Shown here piece after piece: positions 20,301 through 33,119 of a stretch of DNA of 64,000 bases. The position numbers and the translations under genes are program-made. This stretch comes from Hydractinia symbiolongicarpus (Eukaryota > Cnidaria > Hydrozoa > Anthoathecata > Hydractiniidae): contig NC_079882.1 in assembly GCF_029227915.1 (NCBI RefSeq), forward strand, positions 32,480,001 to 32,544,000. The letters run 5' to 3'. Position 1 is the stretch's first letter, and each line of letters starts with the position of its first letter. The notes beneath the pieces were generated by a model. The model was not told where the DNA came from. It did no database searches and saw only the letters and a program-made list of their open reading frames with translations.

Positions 20301-23300
20301 TTTTCATTTTTGATGAGATGCTGAATAAAAGCAGTTTAATCGCCGGCAAACGAAAACCCGCGATTTCCCGTAAATCCCGGGCTTGGCACGTATAGTCGAA
20401 TGTATACAAAGAAAGTACCCTGTGAGTAAACTCATTTCCAGAACGATTTTTTAAATTATTTTTTCACCACTAAAACGCATAAGACTTGTAGTTTTTAAAA
20501 ATGTTTTCATTTTTGATGAGACGCTGAATAAAAAAAGTTCAATCGCCGGCAAACTAAAACCCGCGATTTCCCGTAAATCCCGGCTTGGCCCGTATAGTCA
20601 AAAGTATACAAAGAAAGTACCCAGGGAGTAAACTCATTTCCCCAACGATTTTTTAAATTATTTTTTCACCACTAAAACGCATGAGACTTGTAGTTTTCAA
20701 AAATGTTTTCATTTTTGATGAGACGCTGAATAAAAGCAGTTTATTCGCCTGCAAACGAAAACCTGCTATTTCCCTAAATCCTGGACTCAGCCCGTATAGT
20801 CAAAAGTATACAAAGAAAGTACCCAGGGAGTAAACTCATTTCCAGAACGATTTTTTAAATTATTTTTTCACCACTAAAACGCATAAGACTTGTAGTTTTT
20901 AAAAATGTTTTCATTTTTGATGAGACGCTGAATAAAAGAAGTTTAATCGCCGGCAAACGAAAACCCGCGATTTCCCGTAAATCCCGGGCTTGGCCCGTAT
21001 AGTCAAAAGTATACAAAGAAAGTACCCAGGGAGTAAACTCATTTCCCGAACGATTTTTTATATTATTTTTTTACCCCTAAACGCATGAGACTTGTAGTTT
21101 TCAAAAATGTTTTCATTTTTGATGAGACGCTGAATAAAAAAAGTTTAATCACCGGCAAACGAAAACCCGCGATTTCCCGTAAATCCCGCCTTGGCCCGTA
21201 TAGTCGAATGTATACAAAGAAAGTACCCAGGGAGTAATCTCATTTCCCGAACGATTTTTTAAATTACTTTTTCACCACTAAAACGCATGAGACTTGTAGT
21301 TTTTAAAAATGTTTTCATTTTTGATGAGACGCTGAATAAAAGAAGTTTAATCGCCGGCAAACGAAAACCTTCGATTTCCCGTAAATCCTGAAATCGGCCC
21401 GTATAGTCAAAAGTATACAAAGAAAGTACCCAGGGAGTAAACTGATTTCCTGAACGATTTTATAAAATATTTTTTCACCACTAAAACGCATGAGACTTGT
21501 AGTTTTCAAAAATGTTTTCATTTTTGATGAGACGCTGAATAAAAGCAGTTTAATCGCCGGCAAACGAAAACCTGCGATTTCCCTAAATGCCGGACTCGGC
21601 CCGTATAGTCAAAAGTATACAAAGAAAGTACCCAGGGAGTAAACTCATTTCCAGAACGATTTTTTAAATTATTTTTTCACCACTAAAACGCATAAGACTT
21701 GTAGTTTTTAAAAATGTTTTCATTTTTGATGAGACGCAGAATAAAAGAAGTTTAATCGCCGGCAAACGAAAACCCGCGATTTCCCGTAATCCCGTGCTTG
21801 GCCCGTATAGTCAAAAGTATACAAAGAAAGTACCCAGGGAGTAAACTCATTTCCCGAACGATTTTTTATATTATTTTTTTACCACTAAACGCATGAGACT
21901 GGTAGTTTTTAAAAAAATTTTCATATTTGATGGGACGCTGAATAAAAGAAGTTTAATCGCCGGCAAACGAAAATCCGCGATTTCCCGTAAATCCCGGACT
22001 CGGCCCGTATAGTCAAAAGTATACAAAGAAAGTACCCAGGGAGTAAAATCATTTCCCGAACTATTTTTTATATTATTTTTTTACCCCTAAACGCATGAGA
22101 CTTGTAGTTTTCAAAAATGTTTTCATTTTTGATGAGACGCTGAATAAAAGAAGTTTAATCGCCGGCAAACGAAAACCCGCGATTTCCCGTAAATCCCGGC
22201 TTGGCCCGTATAGTCAAAAGTATACAAAGAAAGTACCCAGGGAGTAAACTCATTTCCCGAACGATTTTATAAAATATTTTTTCACCACTAAAACGCATGA
22301 GACTTGTAGTTTTCAAAAATGTTTTCATTTTTGATGAGACGCTGAATAAAAGCAGTTTAATCGCCTGCAAACGAAAACCTGCTATTTCCCTAAATCCCGG
22401 ACTCGGCCCGTATAGTCAAAAGTATACAAAGAAAGTACCCAGGGAGTAAACTCATTTCCAGAACGATTTTTTATATTATTTTTTCACCACTAAAACGCAT
22501 AAGACTTGTAGTTTTTAAAAGTGTTTTCATTTTTGATGAGACGCTGAATAAAAGAAGTTTAATCGCCGGCAAACGAAAACCCGCGATTTCCCGTAAATCC
22601 CGGGCTTCGCCCGTATAGTCAAAAGTATACAAAGAAAGTACCCAGGGAGTAAACTCATTTCCCGAACGATTTTTTATATTATTTTTTCACCCCTAAACGC
22701 ATGAGACTTGTAGTTTTCAAAAATGTTTTCATTTTTGATGAGACGCTGAATAAAAAAAGTTTAATCACCGGCAAACGAAAACCCGCGATTTCCCGTAAAT
22801 CCCGGCTTGGCCCGTATAGTCGAATGTATACAAAGAAAGTACCCAGGGAGTAATCTCATTTCCCGAACGATTTTTTAAATTACTTTTTCACCACTAAAAC
22901 GCATGAGACTTGTAGTTTTTAAAAATGTTTTCATTTTTGATGAGACGCTGAATAAAAGAAGTTTAATCGCCGGCAAATGAAAACCTGCGATTTCCCGTAA
23001 ATCCTGGACTCGGCCCGTATAGTCAAAAGTATACAAAGAAAGTACCCAGGGAGTAAACTCATTTCCCGAACGATTTTTTAAATTATTTTTTCACCACTAA
23101 AACGCATAAGACTTGTAGTTTTTAAAAATGTTTTCATTTTTGATGAGACGCTGAATAAAAGAAGTTTAATCGCCGGCAAACGAAAACCCGCGATTTCCCG
23201 TAAATCCCGGGCTTGGCCCGTATAGTCAAAAGTATACAAAGAAAGTACCCAGGGAGTAAAATCATTTCCCGAACGATTTTTTATATTATTTTTTTACCCC

Positions 23301-26300
23301 TAAACGCATGAGACTTGTAGTTTTCAAAAATGTTTTCATTTTTGATGAGACGCTGAATAAAAAAAGTTTAATCACCGGCAAACGAAAACCCGCGATTTCC
23401 CGTAAATCCCGGCTTGGCCCGTATAGTCGAATGTATAAAAAGAAAGTACCCAGGGAGTAATCTCATTTCCCGAACGATTTTTAAATTACTTTTTCACCAC
23501 TAAAACGCATGAGACTTGTAGTTTTTAAAAATGTTTTCATTTTTGATGAGACGCTGAATAAAAGAAGTTTAATCGCCCGCAAATGAAAACCTGCGATTTC
23601 CCGTAAATCCTGGACTCGATTTTTTAAATTATTTTTTCACCACTAAAACGCATAAGACTTGTAGTTTTTAAAAATGTTTTCATTTTTGATGAGACGCAGA
23701 ATAAAAGAAGTTTAATCGCCGGCAAACGAAAACCCGCGATTTCCCGTAATCCCGTGCTTGGCCCGTATAGTGAAAAGTATACAAAGAAAGTACCCAGGGA
23801 GTAAACTCATTTCCCGAACGATTTTTTATATTATTTTTTTACCACTAAACGCATGAGACTGGTAGATTTTAAAAATATTTTCATATTTGATGGGACGCTG
23901 AATAAAAGAAGTTTAATCGCCGGCAAACGAAAATCCGCGATTTCCCGTAAATCCCGGTCTTGGCCCGTATAGTCGAATGTATACAAAGAAAGTACCCAGG
24001 GAGTAATCTCATTTCCCGAACGATTTTTTAAATTACTTTTTCACCACTAAAACGCATGAGACTTGTAGTTTTTAAAAATGTTTTCATTTTTGATGAGACG
24101 CTGAATAAAAGAAGTTTAATCGCCGGCAAACGAAAACCTGCGATTTCCCGTACATCCTGAAATCGGCCCGTATAGTCAAAAGTATAGAAAGGAAGTACCC
24201 AGGGAGTAAACTCATTTCCCAAACGATTTTTTAAATTATTATTTCACCACTAAAACGCATGAGACTTGTAGTTTTTAAAAATGTTTTCATTTTTGGTGAG
24301 ACGCTGAATAAAAGCAGTTTAATCGCCGGCAAACGAAAACCCGCGATTTCCCGTAAATCCCGGGCTTGGCCCGTATAGTCGAATGTATACAAAGAAAGTA
24401 CCCTGTGAGTAAACTCATTTCCAGAACGATTTTATGAAATATTTTTGCACCACTAAAACGCATGAGACTTGTAATTTTCAAAAATGTTTTCATTTTTGAT
24501 GAGACGCTGAATAAAAGAAGTTTAATCGCCGGCAAACGAAAACCCGCGATTTCCCGTAAATCCCGGCTTGGCCCGTATAGTCGAATGTATACAAAGAGAG
24601 TACCCTGTGAGTAAACTCATTTCCAGAACGATTTTTTAAATTATTTTTTCACCACTAAAACGCATAAGACTTGTAGTTTTCAAAAATGTTTTCATTTTTG
24701 ATGAGACGCTGAATAAAAGAGGTTTAATCGCCTGCAAACGAAAACCTGCTATTACCCTAAATCCCGGACTCGGCCCGTATAGTCAAAAGTATACAAAGAA
24801 AGTACCCAGGGAGTAAACTCATTTCCAGAACGATTTTTTAAATTATTTTTTCACCACTAAAACGCATAAGACTTGTAGTTTTTAAAAATGTTTTCATTTT
24901 TGATGAGACGCTGAATAAAAGAAGTTTAATCGCCGGCAAACGAAAACCCGCGATTTCCCGTAAATCCCGGGCTTGGCCCGTATAGTCAAAAGTATACAAA
25001 GAAAGTACCCAGGGAGTAAACTCATTTCCCGAACGATTTTTTATATTATTTTTTTACCCTTAAACGCATGAGACTTGTAGTTTTCAAAAATGTTTTCATT
25101 TTTGATGAGACGCTAAATAAAAGAAGTTTAATCGCCGGCAAACGAAAACCCGCGATTTCCCGTAAATCCCGGGCTTGGCCCGTATAGTCGAATGTATACA
25201 AAGAAAGTACCCAGGGAGTAATCTCATTTCCCGAACGATTTTTTAAATTACTTTTTCACCACTAAAACGCATGAGACTTGAAGTTTTTAAAAATGTTTTC
25301 ATTTTTGATGAGACGCTGAATAAAAGAAGTTTAATCGCCGGCAAACGAAAACCTGCGATTTCCCGTAAATCCTGGACTCGGCCCGTATAGTCAAAAGTAT
25401 ACAAAGAAAGTACCCAGGGAGTAAACTCATTTCCCAAACGATTTTTTAAATTATTATTTCACCACTAAAACGCATGAGACTTGTAGTTTTTAAAAATGTT
25501 TTCATTTTTGATGAGACGCTGAATAAAAGAAGTTTAATCGCCGGCAAACGAAAACCCGCGATTTCCCGTAAATCCCGGCTTGGCCCGTATAGTCGAATGT
25601 ATACAAAGAAAGTACCCTGTGAGTAAACTCATTTCCAGAACGATTTTTTAAATTATTTTTTCACCACTAAAACGCATGAGACTTGTAGTTTTTAAAAATG
25701 TTTTCATTTTTGATGAGACGCTGAATAAAAGAAGTTTAATCGCCGGCAAACGAAAACCCGCGATTTCCCGTAAATCCCGGCTTGGCCCGTATAGTCGAAT
25801 GTATACAAAGAGAGTACCCTGTGAGTAAACTCATTTCCAGAACGATTTTTTAAATTATTTTTTCACCACTAAAACGCATAAGACTTGTAGTTTTCAAGAA
25901 TGTTTTCATTTTTGATGAGATGCTGAATAAAAGCAGTTTAATCGCCGGCAAACGAAAACCCGCGATTTCCCGTAAATCCCGGGCTTGGCACGTATAGTCG
26001 AATGTATACAAAGAAAGTACCCTGTGAGTAAACTCATTTCCAGAACGATTTTTTAAATTATTTTTTCACCACTAAAACGCATAAGACTTGTAGTTTTTAA
26101 AAATGTTTTCATTTTTGATGAGACGCTGAATAAAAGAAGTTCAATCGCCGGCAAACGAAAACCCGCGATTTCCCGTAAATCCCGGCTTGGCCCGTATAGT
26201 CAAAAGTATACAAAGAAAGTACCCAGGGAGTAAACTCATTTCCCGAACGATTTTTTAAATTATTTTTTCACCACTAAAACGCATGAGACTTGTAGTTTTC

Positions 26301-27780
26301 AAAAATGTTTTCATTTTTGATGAGACAGTGAATAAAAGCAGTTTAATCGCCTGCAAACGAAAACCTGCTATTTCCCTAAATCCCGGACTCGGCCCGTATA
26401 GTCAAAAGTATACAAAGAAAGTACCCAGGGAGTAAACTCATTTCCAGAACGATTTTTTAAATTATTTTTTCACCACTAAAACGCATAAGACTTGTAGTTT
26501 TTAAAAATGTTTTCATTTTTGATGAGACGCTGAATAAAAGAAGTTTAATCGCCGGCAAACGAAAACCCGCGATTTCCCGTAAATCCCGGGCTTGGCCTGT
26601 ATAGTCAAAAGTATACAAAGAAAGTACCCAGGGAGTAAACTCATTTCCCGAACGATTTTTTATATTATTTTTTTACCCCTAAACGCACGAGACTTGTAGT
26701 TTTCAAAAATGTTTTCATTTTTGATGAGACGCTGAATAAAAAAAGTTTAATCACCGGCAAACGAAAACCCGCGATTTCCCGTAAATCCCGGCTTGACCCG
26801 TATAGTCGAATGTATACAAAGAAAGTACCCAGGGAGTAATCTCATTTCCCGAACGATTTTTTAAATTACTTTTTCACCACTAAAACGCATGAGACTTGTA
26901 GTTTTTAAAAATGTTTTCATTTTTGATGAGACGCTGAATAAAAGAAGTTTAATCGCCGGCAAATGAAAACCTGCGATTTCCCGTAAATCCTGGACTCGGC
27001 CCGTATAGTCAAAAGTATACAAAGAAAGTACCCAGGGAGTAAACTCATTTCCCGAACGATTTTATAAAATATTTTTTCACCACTAAAACGCATGAGACTT
27101 GTAGTTTTTAAAAATGTTTTCATTTTTGATGAGACGCAGAATAAAAGAAGTTTAATCGCCGGCAAACGAAAACCCGCGATTTCCCGTAATCCCGTGCTTG
27201 GCCCGTATAGTCAAAAGTATACAAAGAAAGTACCCAAGGAGTAAACTCATTTCCCGAACGATTTTTTATATTATTTTTTTACCACTAAACGCATGAGACT
27301 GGTAGTTTTTAAAAAAAATTTCATATTTGATGGGACGCTGAATAAAAGAAGTTTAATCGCCGGCAAACGAAAATCCGCGATTTCCTGTAAATCCCGGACT
27401 CGGCCCGTATAGTCAAAAGTTTACAAAGAAAGTACCCAGGGAGTAAAATCATTTCCCGAACTATTTTTTATATTATTTTTTTACCCCTAAACGCATGAGA
27501 CTTGTAGTTTTCAAAAATGTTTTCATTTTTGATGAGACGCTGAATAAAAGAAGTTTAATCGCCGGCAAACAAAAACCCGCGATTTCCCGTAAATCCCGGC
27601 TTGGCCGGTATAGTCAAAAGTATACAAAGAAAGTACCCAGGGAGTAAACTCATTTCCCGAACGATTTTATAAAATATTTTTTCACCACTAAAACGCATGA
27701 GACTTGTAGTTTTCAAAAATGTTTTCATTTTTGATGAGACGCTGAATAAAAGCAGTTTAATCGCCTGCAAACGAAAACCT
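17400..27780. repeat. Long duplicated block, offsets 6,209 / 5,602 / 5,400 bp
   Basis: About 17.4-22.4 kb recurs at about 23.6-27.8 kb. GTATAGTGAAAAG matches at 17560 and 23769 (offset 6,209). The rare AACCTGCTATTACC matches at 19141 and 24743 (offset 5,602). GGTAGTTTTTAAAAAAA matches at 21901 and 27301 (offset 5,400). The steps of 607 and 202 bp mean that the second copy has lost 3 and then 1 monomer. Copies differ by scattered substitutions, so this is older than the duplication further right. Confidence 0.72.
23611..23624. other. 60-bp deletion joint inside a monomer
   Basis: CCTGGACTCG runs directly into ATTTTTTAAATT. Related monomers have 60 more bases between these two words, including the GTATAC and CCCAGGGAG segments. 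Both sides of the lost piece end in CG, so a 2-bp microhomology marks the joint at about 23617-23618. I noticed it in no other monomer. Confidence 0.8.
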
Positions 27781-30400
27781 GCTATTTCCCTAAATCCCGG
27801 ACTCGGCCCGTATAGTCAAAAGTATACAAAGAAAGTACCCAGGGAGTAAACTCATTTCCCAAACGATTTTTTAAATTATTATTTCACCACTAAAACGCAT
27901 GAGACTTGTAGTTTTTAAAAATGTTTTCATTTTTGATGAGACGCTGAATAAAAGAAGTTTAATCGCCGGCAAACGAAAACCCGCGATTTCCCGTAAATCC
28001 CGGCTTGGCCCGTATAGTCGAATGTATACAAAGAAAGTACCCTGTGAGTAAACTCATTTCCAGAACGATTTTTTAAATTATTTTTTCACCACTAAAACGC
28101 ATGAGACTTGTAGTTTTTAAAAATGTTTTCATTTTTGATGAGACGCTGAATAAAAGAAGTTTAATCGCCGGCAAACGAAAACCCGCGATTTCCCGTAAAT
28201 CCCGGCTTGGCCCGTATAGTCGAATGTATACAAAGAGAGTACCCTCTGAGTAAACTCATTTCCAGAACGATTTTTTAAATTATTTTTTCACCACTAAAAC
28301 GCATAAGACTTGTAGTTTTCAAGAATGTTTTCATTTTTGATGAGATGCTGAATAAAAGCAGTTTAATCGCCGGCAAACGAAAACCCGCGATTTCCCGTAA
28401 ATCCCGGGCTTGGCACGTATAGTCGAATGTATACAAAGAAAGTACCCTGTGAGTAAACTCATTTCCAGAACGATTTTTTAAATTATTTTTTCACCACTAA
28501 AACGCATAAGACTTGTAGTTTTTAAAAATGTTTTCATTTTTGATGAGACGCTGAATAAAAGAAGTTCAATCGCCGGCAAACGAAAACCCGCGATTTCCCG
28601 TAAATCCCGGCTTGGCCCGTATAGTCAAAAGTATGCAAAGAAAGTACCCAGGGAGTAAACTCATTTCCCGAACGATTTTTTAAATTATTTTTTCACCACT
28701 AAAACGCATGAGACTTGTAGTTTTCAAAAATGTTTTCATTTTTGATGAGACGGTGAATAAAAGCAGTTTAATCGCCTGCAAACGAAAACCTGCTATTTCC
28801 CTAAATCCCGGACTCGGCCCGTATAGTCAAAAGTATACAAAGAAAGTACCCAGGGAGTAAACTCATTTCCAGAACGATTTTTTAAATTATTTTTTCACCA
28901 CTAAAACGCATAAGACTTGTAGTTTTTAAAAATGTTTTCATTTTTGATGAGACGCTGAATAAAAGAAGTTTAATCGCCGGCAAACGAAAACCCGCGATTT
29001 CCCGTAAATCCCGGGCTTGGCCCGTATAGTCAAAAGTATACAAAGAAAGTACCCAGGGAGTAAACTCATTTCCCGAACGATTTTTTATATTATTTTTTTA
29101 CCCCTAAACGCATGAGACTTGTAGTTTTCAAAAATGTTTTCTTTTTTGATGAGACGCTGAATAAAAAAAGTTTAATCACCGGCAAACGAAAACCCGCGAT
29201 TTCCCGTAAATCCCGGCTTGAGCCGTATAGTCGAATGTATACAAAGAAAGTACCCAGGGAGTAATCTTATTTCCCGAACGATTTTTTAAATTACTTTTTC
29301 ACCACTAAAACGCATGAGACTTGTAGTTTTTAAAAATGTTTTCATTTTTGATGAGACGCTGAATAAAAGAAGTTTAATCGCCGGCAAATGAAAACCTGCG
29401 ATTTCCCGTAAATCCTGAGCTCGGCCCGTATAGTCAAAAGTATACAAAGAAAGTACCCAGGGAGTAAACTCATTTCCCGAACGATTTTATAAAATATTTT
29501 TTCACCACTAAAACGCATGAGACTTGTAGTTTTCAAAAATGTTTTCATTTTTGATGAGACGCTGAATAAAAGCAGTTTAGTCGCCGGCAAACGAAAACCT
29601 GCGATTTCCCTAAATGCCGGACTCGGCCCGTATAGTCAAAAGTATACAAAGAAAGTACCCAGGGAGTAAACTCATTTCCAGAACGATTTTTTAAATTATT
29701 TTTTCACCACTAAAACGCATAAGACTTGTAGTTTTTAAAAATGTTTTCATTTTTGATGAGACGCAGAATAAAAGAAGTTTAATCGCCGGCAAACGAAAAC
29801 CCGCGATTTCCCGTAATCCCGTGCTTGGCCCGTATAGTCAAAAGTATACAAAGAAAGTACCCAGGGAGTAAACTCATTTCCCGAACGATTTTTTATATTA
29901 TTTTTTTACCACTAAACGCATGAGACTGGTAGTTTTTAAAAAAATTTTCATATTTGATGGGACGCTGAATAAAAGAAGTTTAATCGCCGGCAAACGAAAA
30001 TACGCGATTTCCCGTAAATCCCGGACTCGGCCCGTATAGTCAAAAGTATACAAAGAAAGTACCCAGGGAGTAAAATCATTTCCCGAACTATTTTTTATAT
30101 TATTTTTTTACCCCTAAACGCATGAGACTTGTAGTTTTCAAAAATGTTTTCATTTTTGATGAGACGCTGAATAAAAGAAGTTTAATCGCCGGCAAACGAA
30201 AACCCGCGATTTCCCGTAAATCCCGGCTTGGCCCGTATAGTCAAAAGTATACAAAGAAAGTACCCAGGGAGTAAACTCATTTCCCGAACGATTTTATAAA
30301 ATATTTTTTCACCACTAAAACGCATGAGACTTGTAGTTTTCAAAAATGTTTTCATTTTTGATGAGACGCTGAATAAAAGCAGTTTAATCGCCTGCAAACG
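25440..30400. repeat. Higher-order repeat, 12- then 13-monomer offset
   Basis: About 25440-27060 recurs at 27870-29490 with an offset of 2,425 bp. About 27.3-27.8 kb recurs at 29.9-30.4 kb with an offset of 2,627 bp (GGTAGTTTTTAAAAAAA at 27301 and 29928). The 202-bp step means one monomer more in the second copy. This region contains the last CCTGTGAGTAAAC-type monomers of the window. Confidence 0.7.
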
Positions 30401-32200
30401 AAAACCTGCTATTTCCCTAAATCCCGGACTCGGCCCGTATAGTCAAAAGTATACAAAGAAAGTACCCAGGGAGTAAACTCATTTCCAGAACGATTTTTTA
30501 TATTATTTTTTTACCCCTAAACGCATGAGACTTGTAGTTTTCAAAAATGTTTTCATTTTTGATGAGACGCTGAATAAAAAAAGTTTAATCACCGGCAAAC
30601 GAAAACCCGCGACTTCCCGTAAATCCCGGCTTGGCCCGTATAGTCGAATGTATACAAAGAAAGTACCCAGGGAGTAAACTCATTATCCGAACGATTTTAT
30701 AAAATATTTTTTCACCACTAAAACGCATGAGACTTGTAGTTTTCAAAAATGTTTTCATTTTTGATGAGACGCTGAATAAGAGCAGTTTAATCGCCGGCAA
30801 ACGAAAACCTGCGATTTCCCTAAATGCCGGACTCGGCCCGTATAGTCAAAAGTATACAAAGAAAGTACCCAGGGAGTAAACTCATTTCCAGAACGATTTT
30901 TTAAATTATTTTTTCACCACTAAAACGCATAAGACTTGTAGTTTTTAAAAATGTTTTCATTTTTGATGAGACGCAGAATAAAAGAAGTTTAATCGCCGGC
31001 AAACGAAAACCCGCGATTTCCCGTAATCCCGTGCTTGGCCCGTATAGTCAAAAGTATACAAAGAAAGTACCCAGGGAGTAAACTCATTTCCCGAACGATT
31101 TTTTATATTATTTTTTTACCACTAAACGCATGAGACTGGTAGTTTTTAAAAAAATTTTCATATTTGATGGGACGCTGAATAAAAGAAGTTTAATCGCCGG
31201 CAAACGAAAATCCGCGATTTCCCGTAAATCCCGGACTCGGCCCGTATAGTCAAAAGTATACAAAGAAAGTACCCAGGGAGTAAAATCATTTCCCGAACTA
31301 TTTTTTATATTATTTTTTTACCCCTAAACGCATGAGACTTGTAGTTTTCAAAAATGTTTTCATTTTTGATGAGACGCTGAATAAAAGAAGTTTAATCGCC
31401 GGCAAACGAAAACCCGCGATTTCCCGTAAATCCCCGGCTTGGCCCGTATAGTCGAATGTATACAAAGAAAGTACCCAGGGAGTAATCTCATGTCCCGAAC
31501 GATTTTTTAAATTACTTTTTCACCACTAAAACGCATGAGACTTGTAGTTTTCAAAAATGTTTTCATTTTTGATGAGACGCTGAATAAAAGCAGTTTAATC
31601 GCCGGCAAACGAAAACCTGCGATTTCCCTAAATGCCGGACTCGGCCATTATAGTCAAAAGTATACAAAGAAAGTACCCAGGGAGTAAACTCATTTCCAGA
31701 ACGATTTTTTAAATTATTTTTTCACCACTAAAACGCATAAGACTTGTAGTTTTTAAAAATGTTTTCATTTTTGATGAGACGCAGAATAAAAGAAGTTTAA
31801 TCGCCGGCAAACGAAAACCCGCGATTTCCCGTAATCCCGTGCTTGGCCCGTATAGTCAAAAGTATACAAAGAAAGTACCCAGGGAGTAAACTCATTTCCC
31901 GAACGATTTGTTATATTATTTTTTTACCACTAAACGCATGAGACTGGTAGTTTTTAAAAATATTTTCATATTTGATGGGACGCTGAATAAAAGAAGTTTA
32001 ATCGCCGGCAAACGAAAATCCGCGATTTCCCGTAAATCCCGGACTCGGCCAGTATAGTCAAAAGTATACAAAGAAAGTACCCAGGGAGTAAAATCATTTC
32101 CCGAACTATTTTTTATATTATTTTTTTACCCCTAAACGCATGAGACTTGTAGTTTTCAAAAATGTTTTCATTTTTGATGAGACGCTGAATAAAAAAAGTT
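29470..32200. repeat. Higher-order repeat, 6- and 4-monomer offsets
   Basis: About 29470-30230 recurs at about 30680-31440 with an offset of 1,210 bp (6 monomers). Part of it recurs again from about 31.55 kb with an offset of 808 bp (4 monomers). All copies share the run of a TTTTATAAAATA or AAATGCCGG monomer, then a GACGCAGAATAAAAG monomer, then a CTGGTAG/GATGGGACG monomer. Confidence 0.68.
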
Positions 32201-33119
32201 TAATCGCCGGCAAACGAAAACCCGCGATTTCCCGTAAATCCCGGGCTTGGCCCGTATAGTCGAATGTATACAAAGAAAGTACCCAGGGAGTAATCTCATT
32301 TCCCGAACGATTTTTTAAATTACTTTTTCACCACTAAAACGCATGAGACTTGTAGTTTTTAAAAATGTTTTCATTTTTGATGAGACGCTGAATAAAAGAA
32401 GTTTAATCGCCGGCAAACGAAAACCTGCGATTTCCCGTAAATCCTGGACTCGGCCCGTATAGTCAAAAGTATAGAAAGGAAGTACCCAGGGAGTAAACTC
32501 ATTTCCCAAACGATTTTTTAAATTATTATTTCACCACTAAAACGCATGAGACTTGTAGTTTTTAAAAATGTTTTCATTTCTGGTGAGACGCTGAATAAAA
32601 GAAGTTTAATCGCCGGCAAATGAAAACCCGCGATTTCCCGTAAATCCTGGCTTGGCCCGTATAGTCAAAAGTATACAAAGAAAGTACCCAGGGAGTAAAC
32701 TCATTTCCCGAACGATTTTATAAAATAATTTTTCACCACTAAAACGCATGAGACTTGTAGTTTTCAAAAATGTTTTCATTTTTGATGAGACGCTGAATAA
32801 AAGCAGTTTAATCGCCGGCAAACGAAAACCTGCGATTTCCCTAAATGCCGGACTCGGCGCGTATAGTCAAAAGTATACAAAGAAAGTACCCAGGGAGTAA
32901 ACTCATTTCCAGAACGATTTTTTAAATTATTTTTTCACCACTAAAACGCATAAGACTTGTAGTTTTTAAAAATGTTTTCATTTTTGGTGAGACGCAGAAT
33001 AAAAGAAGTTTAATCGCCTGCAAACGAAAACCCGCGATTTCCCGTAATCCCGTGCTTGGCCCGTATAGTCAAAAGTATACAAAGAAAGTACCCAGGGAGT
33101 AAACTCATTTCCCGAACGA

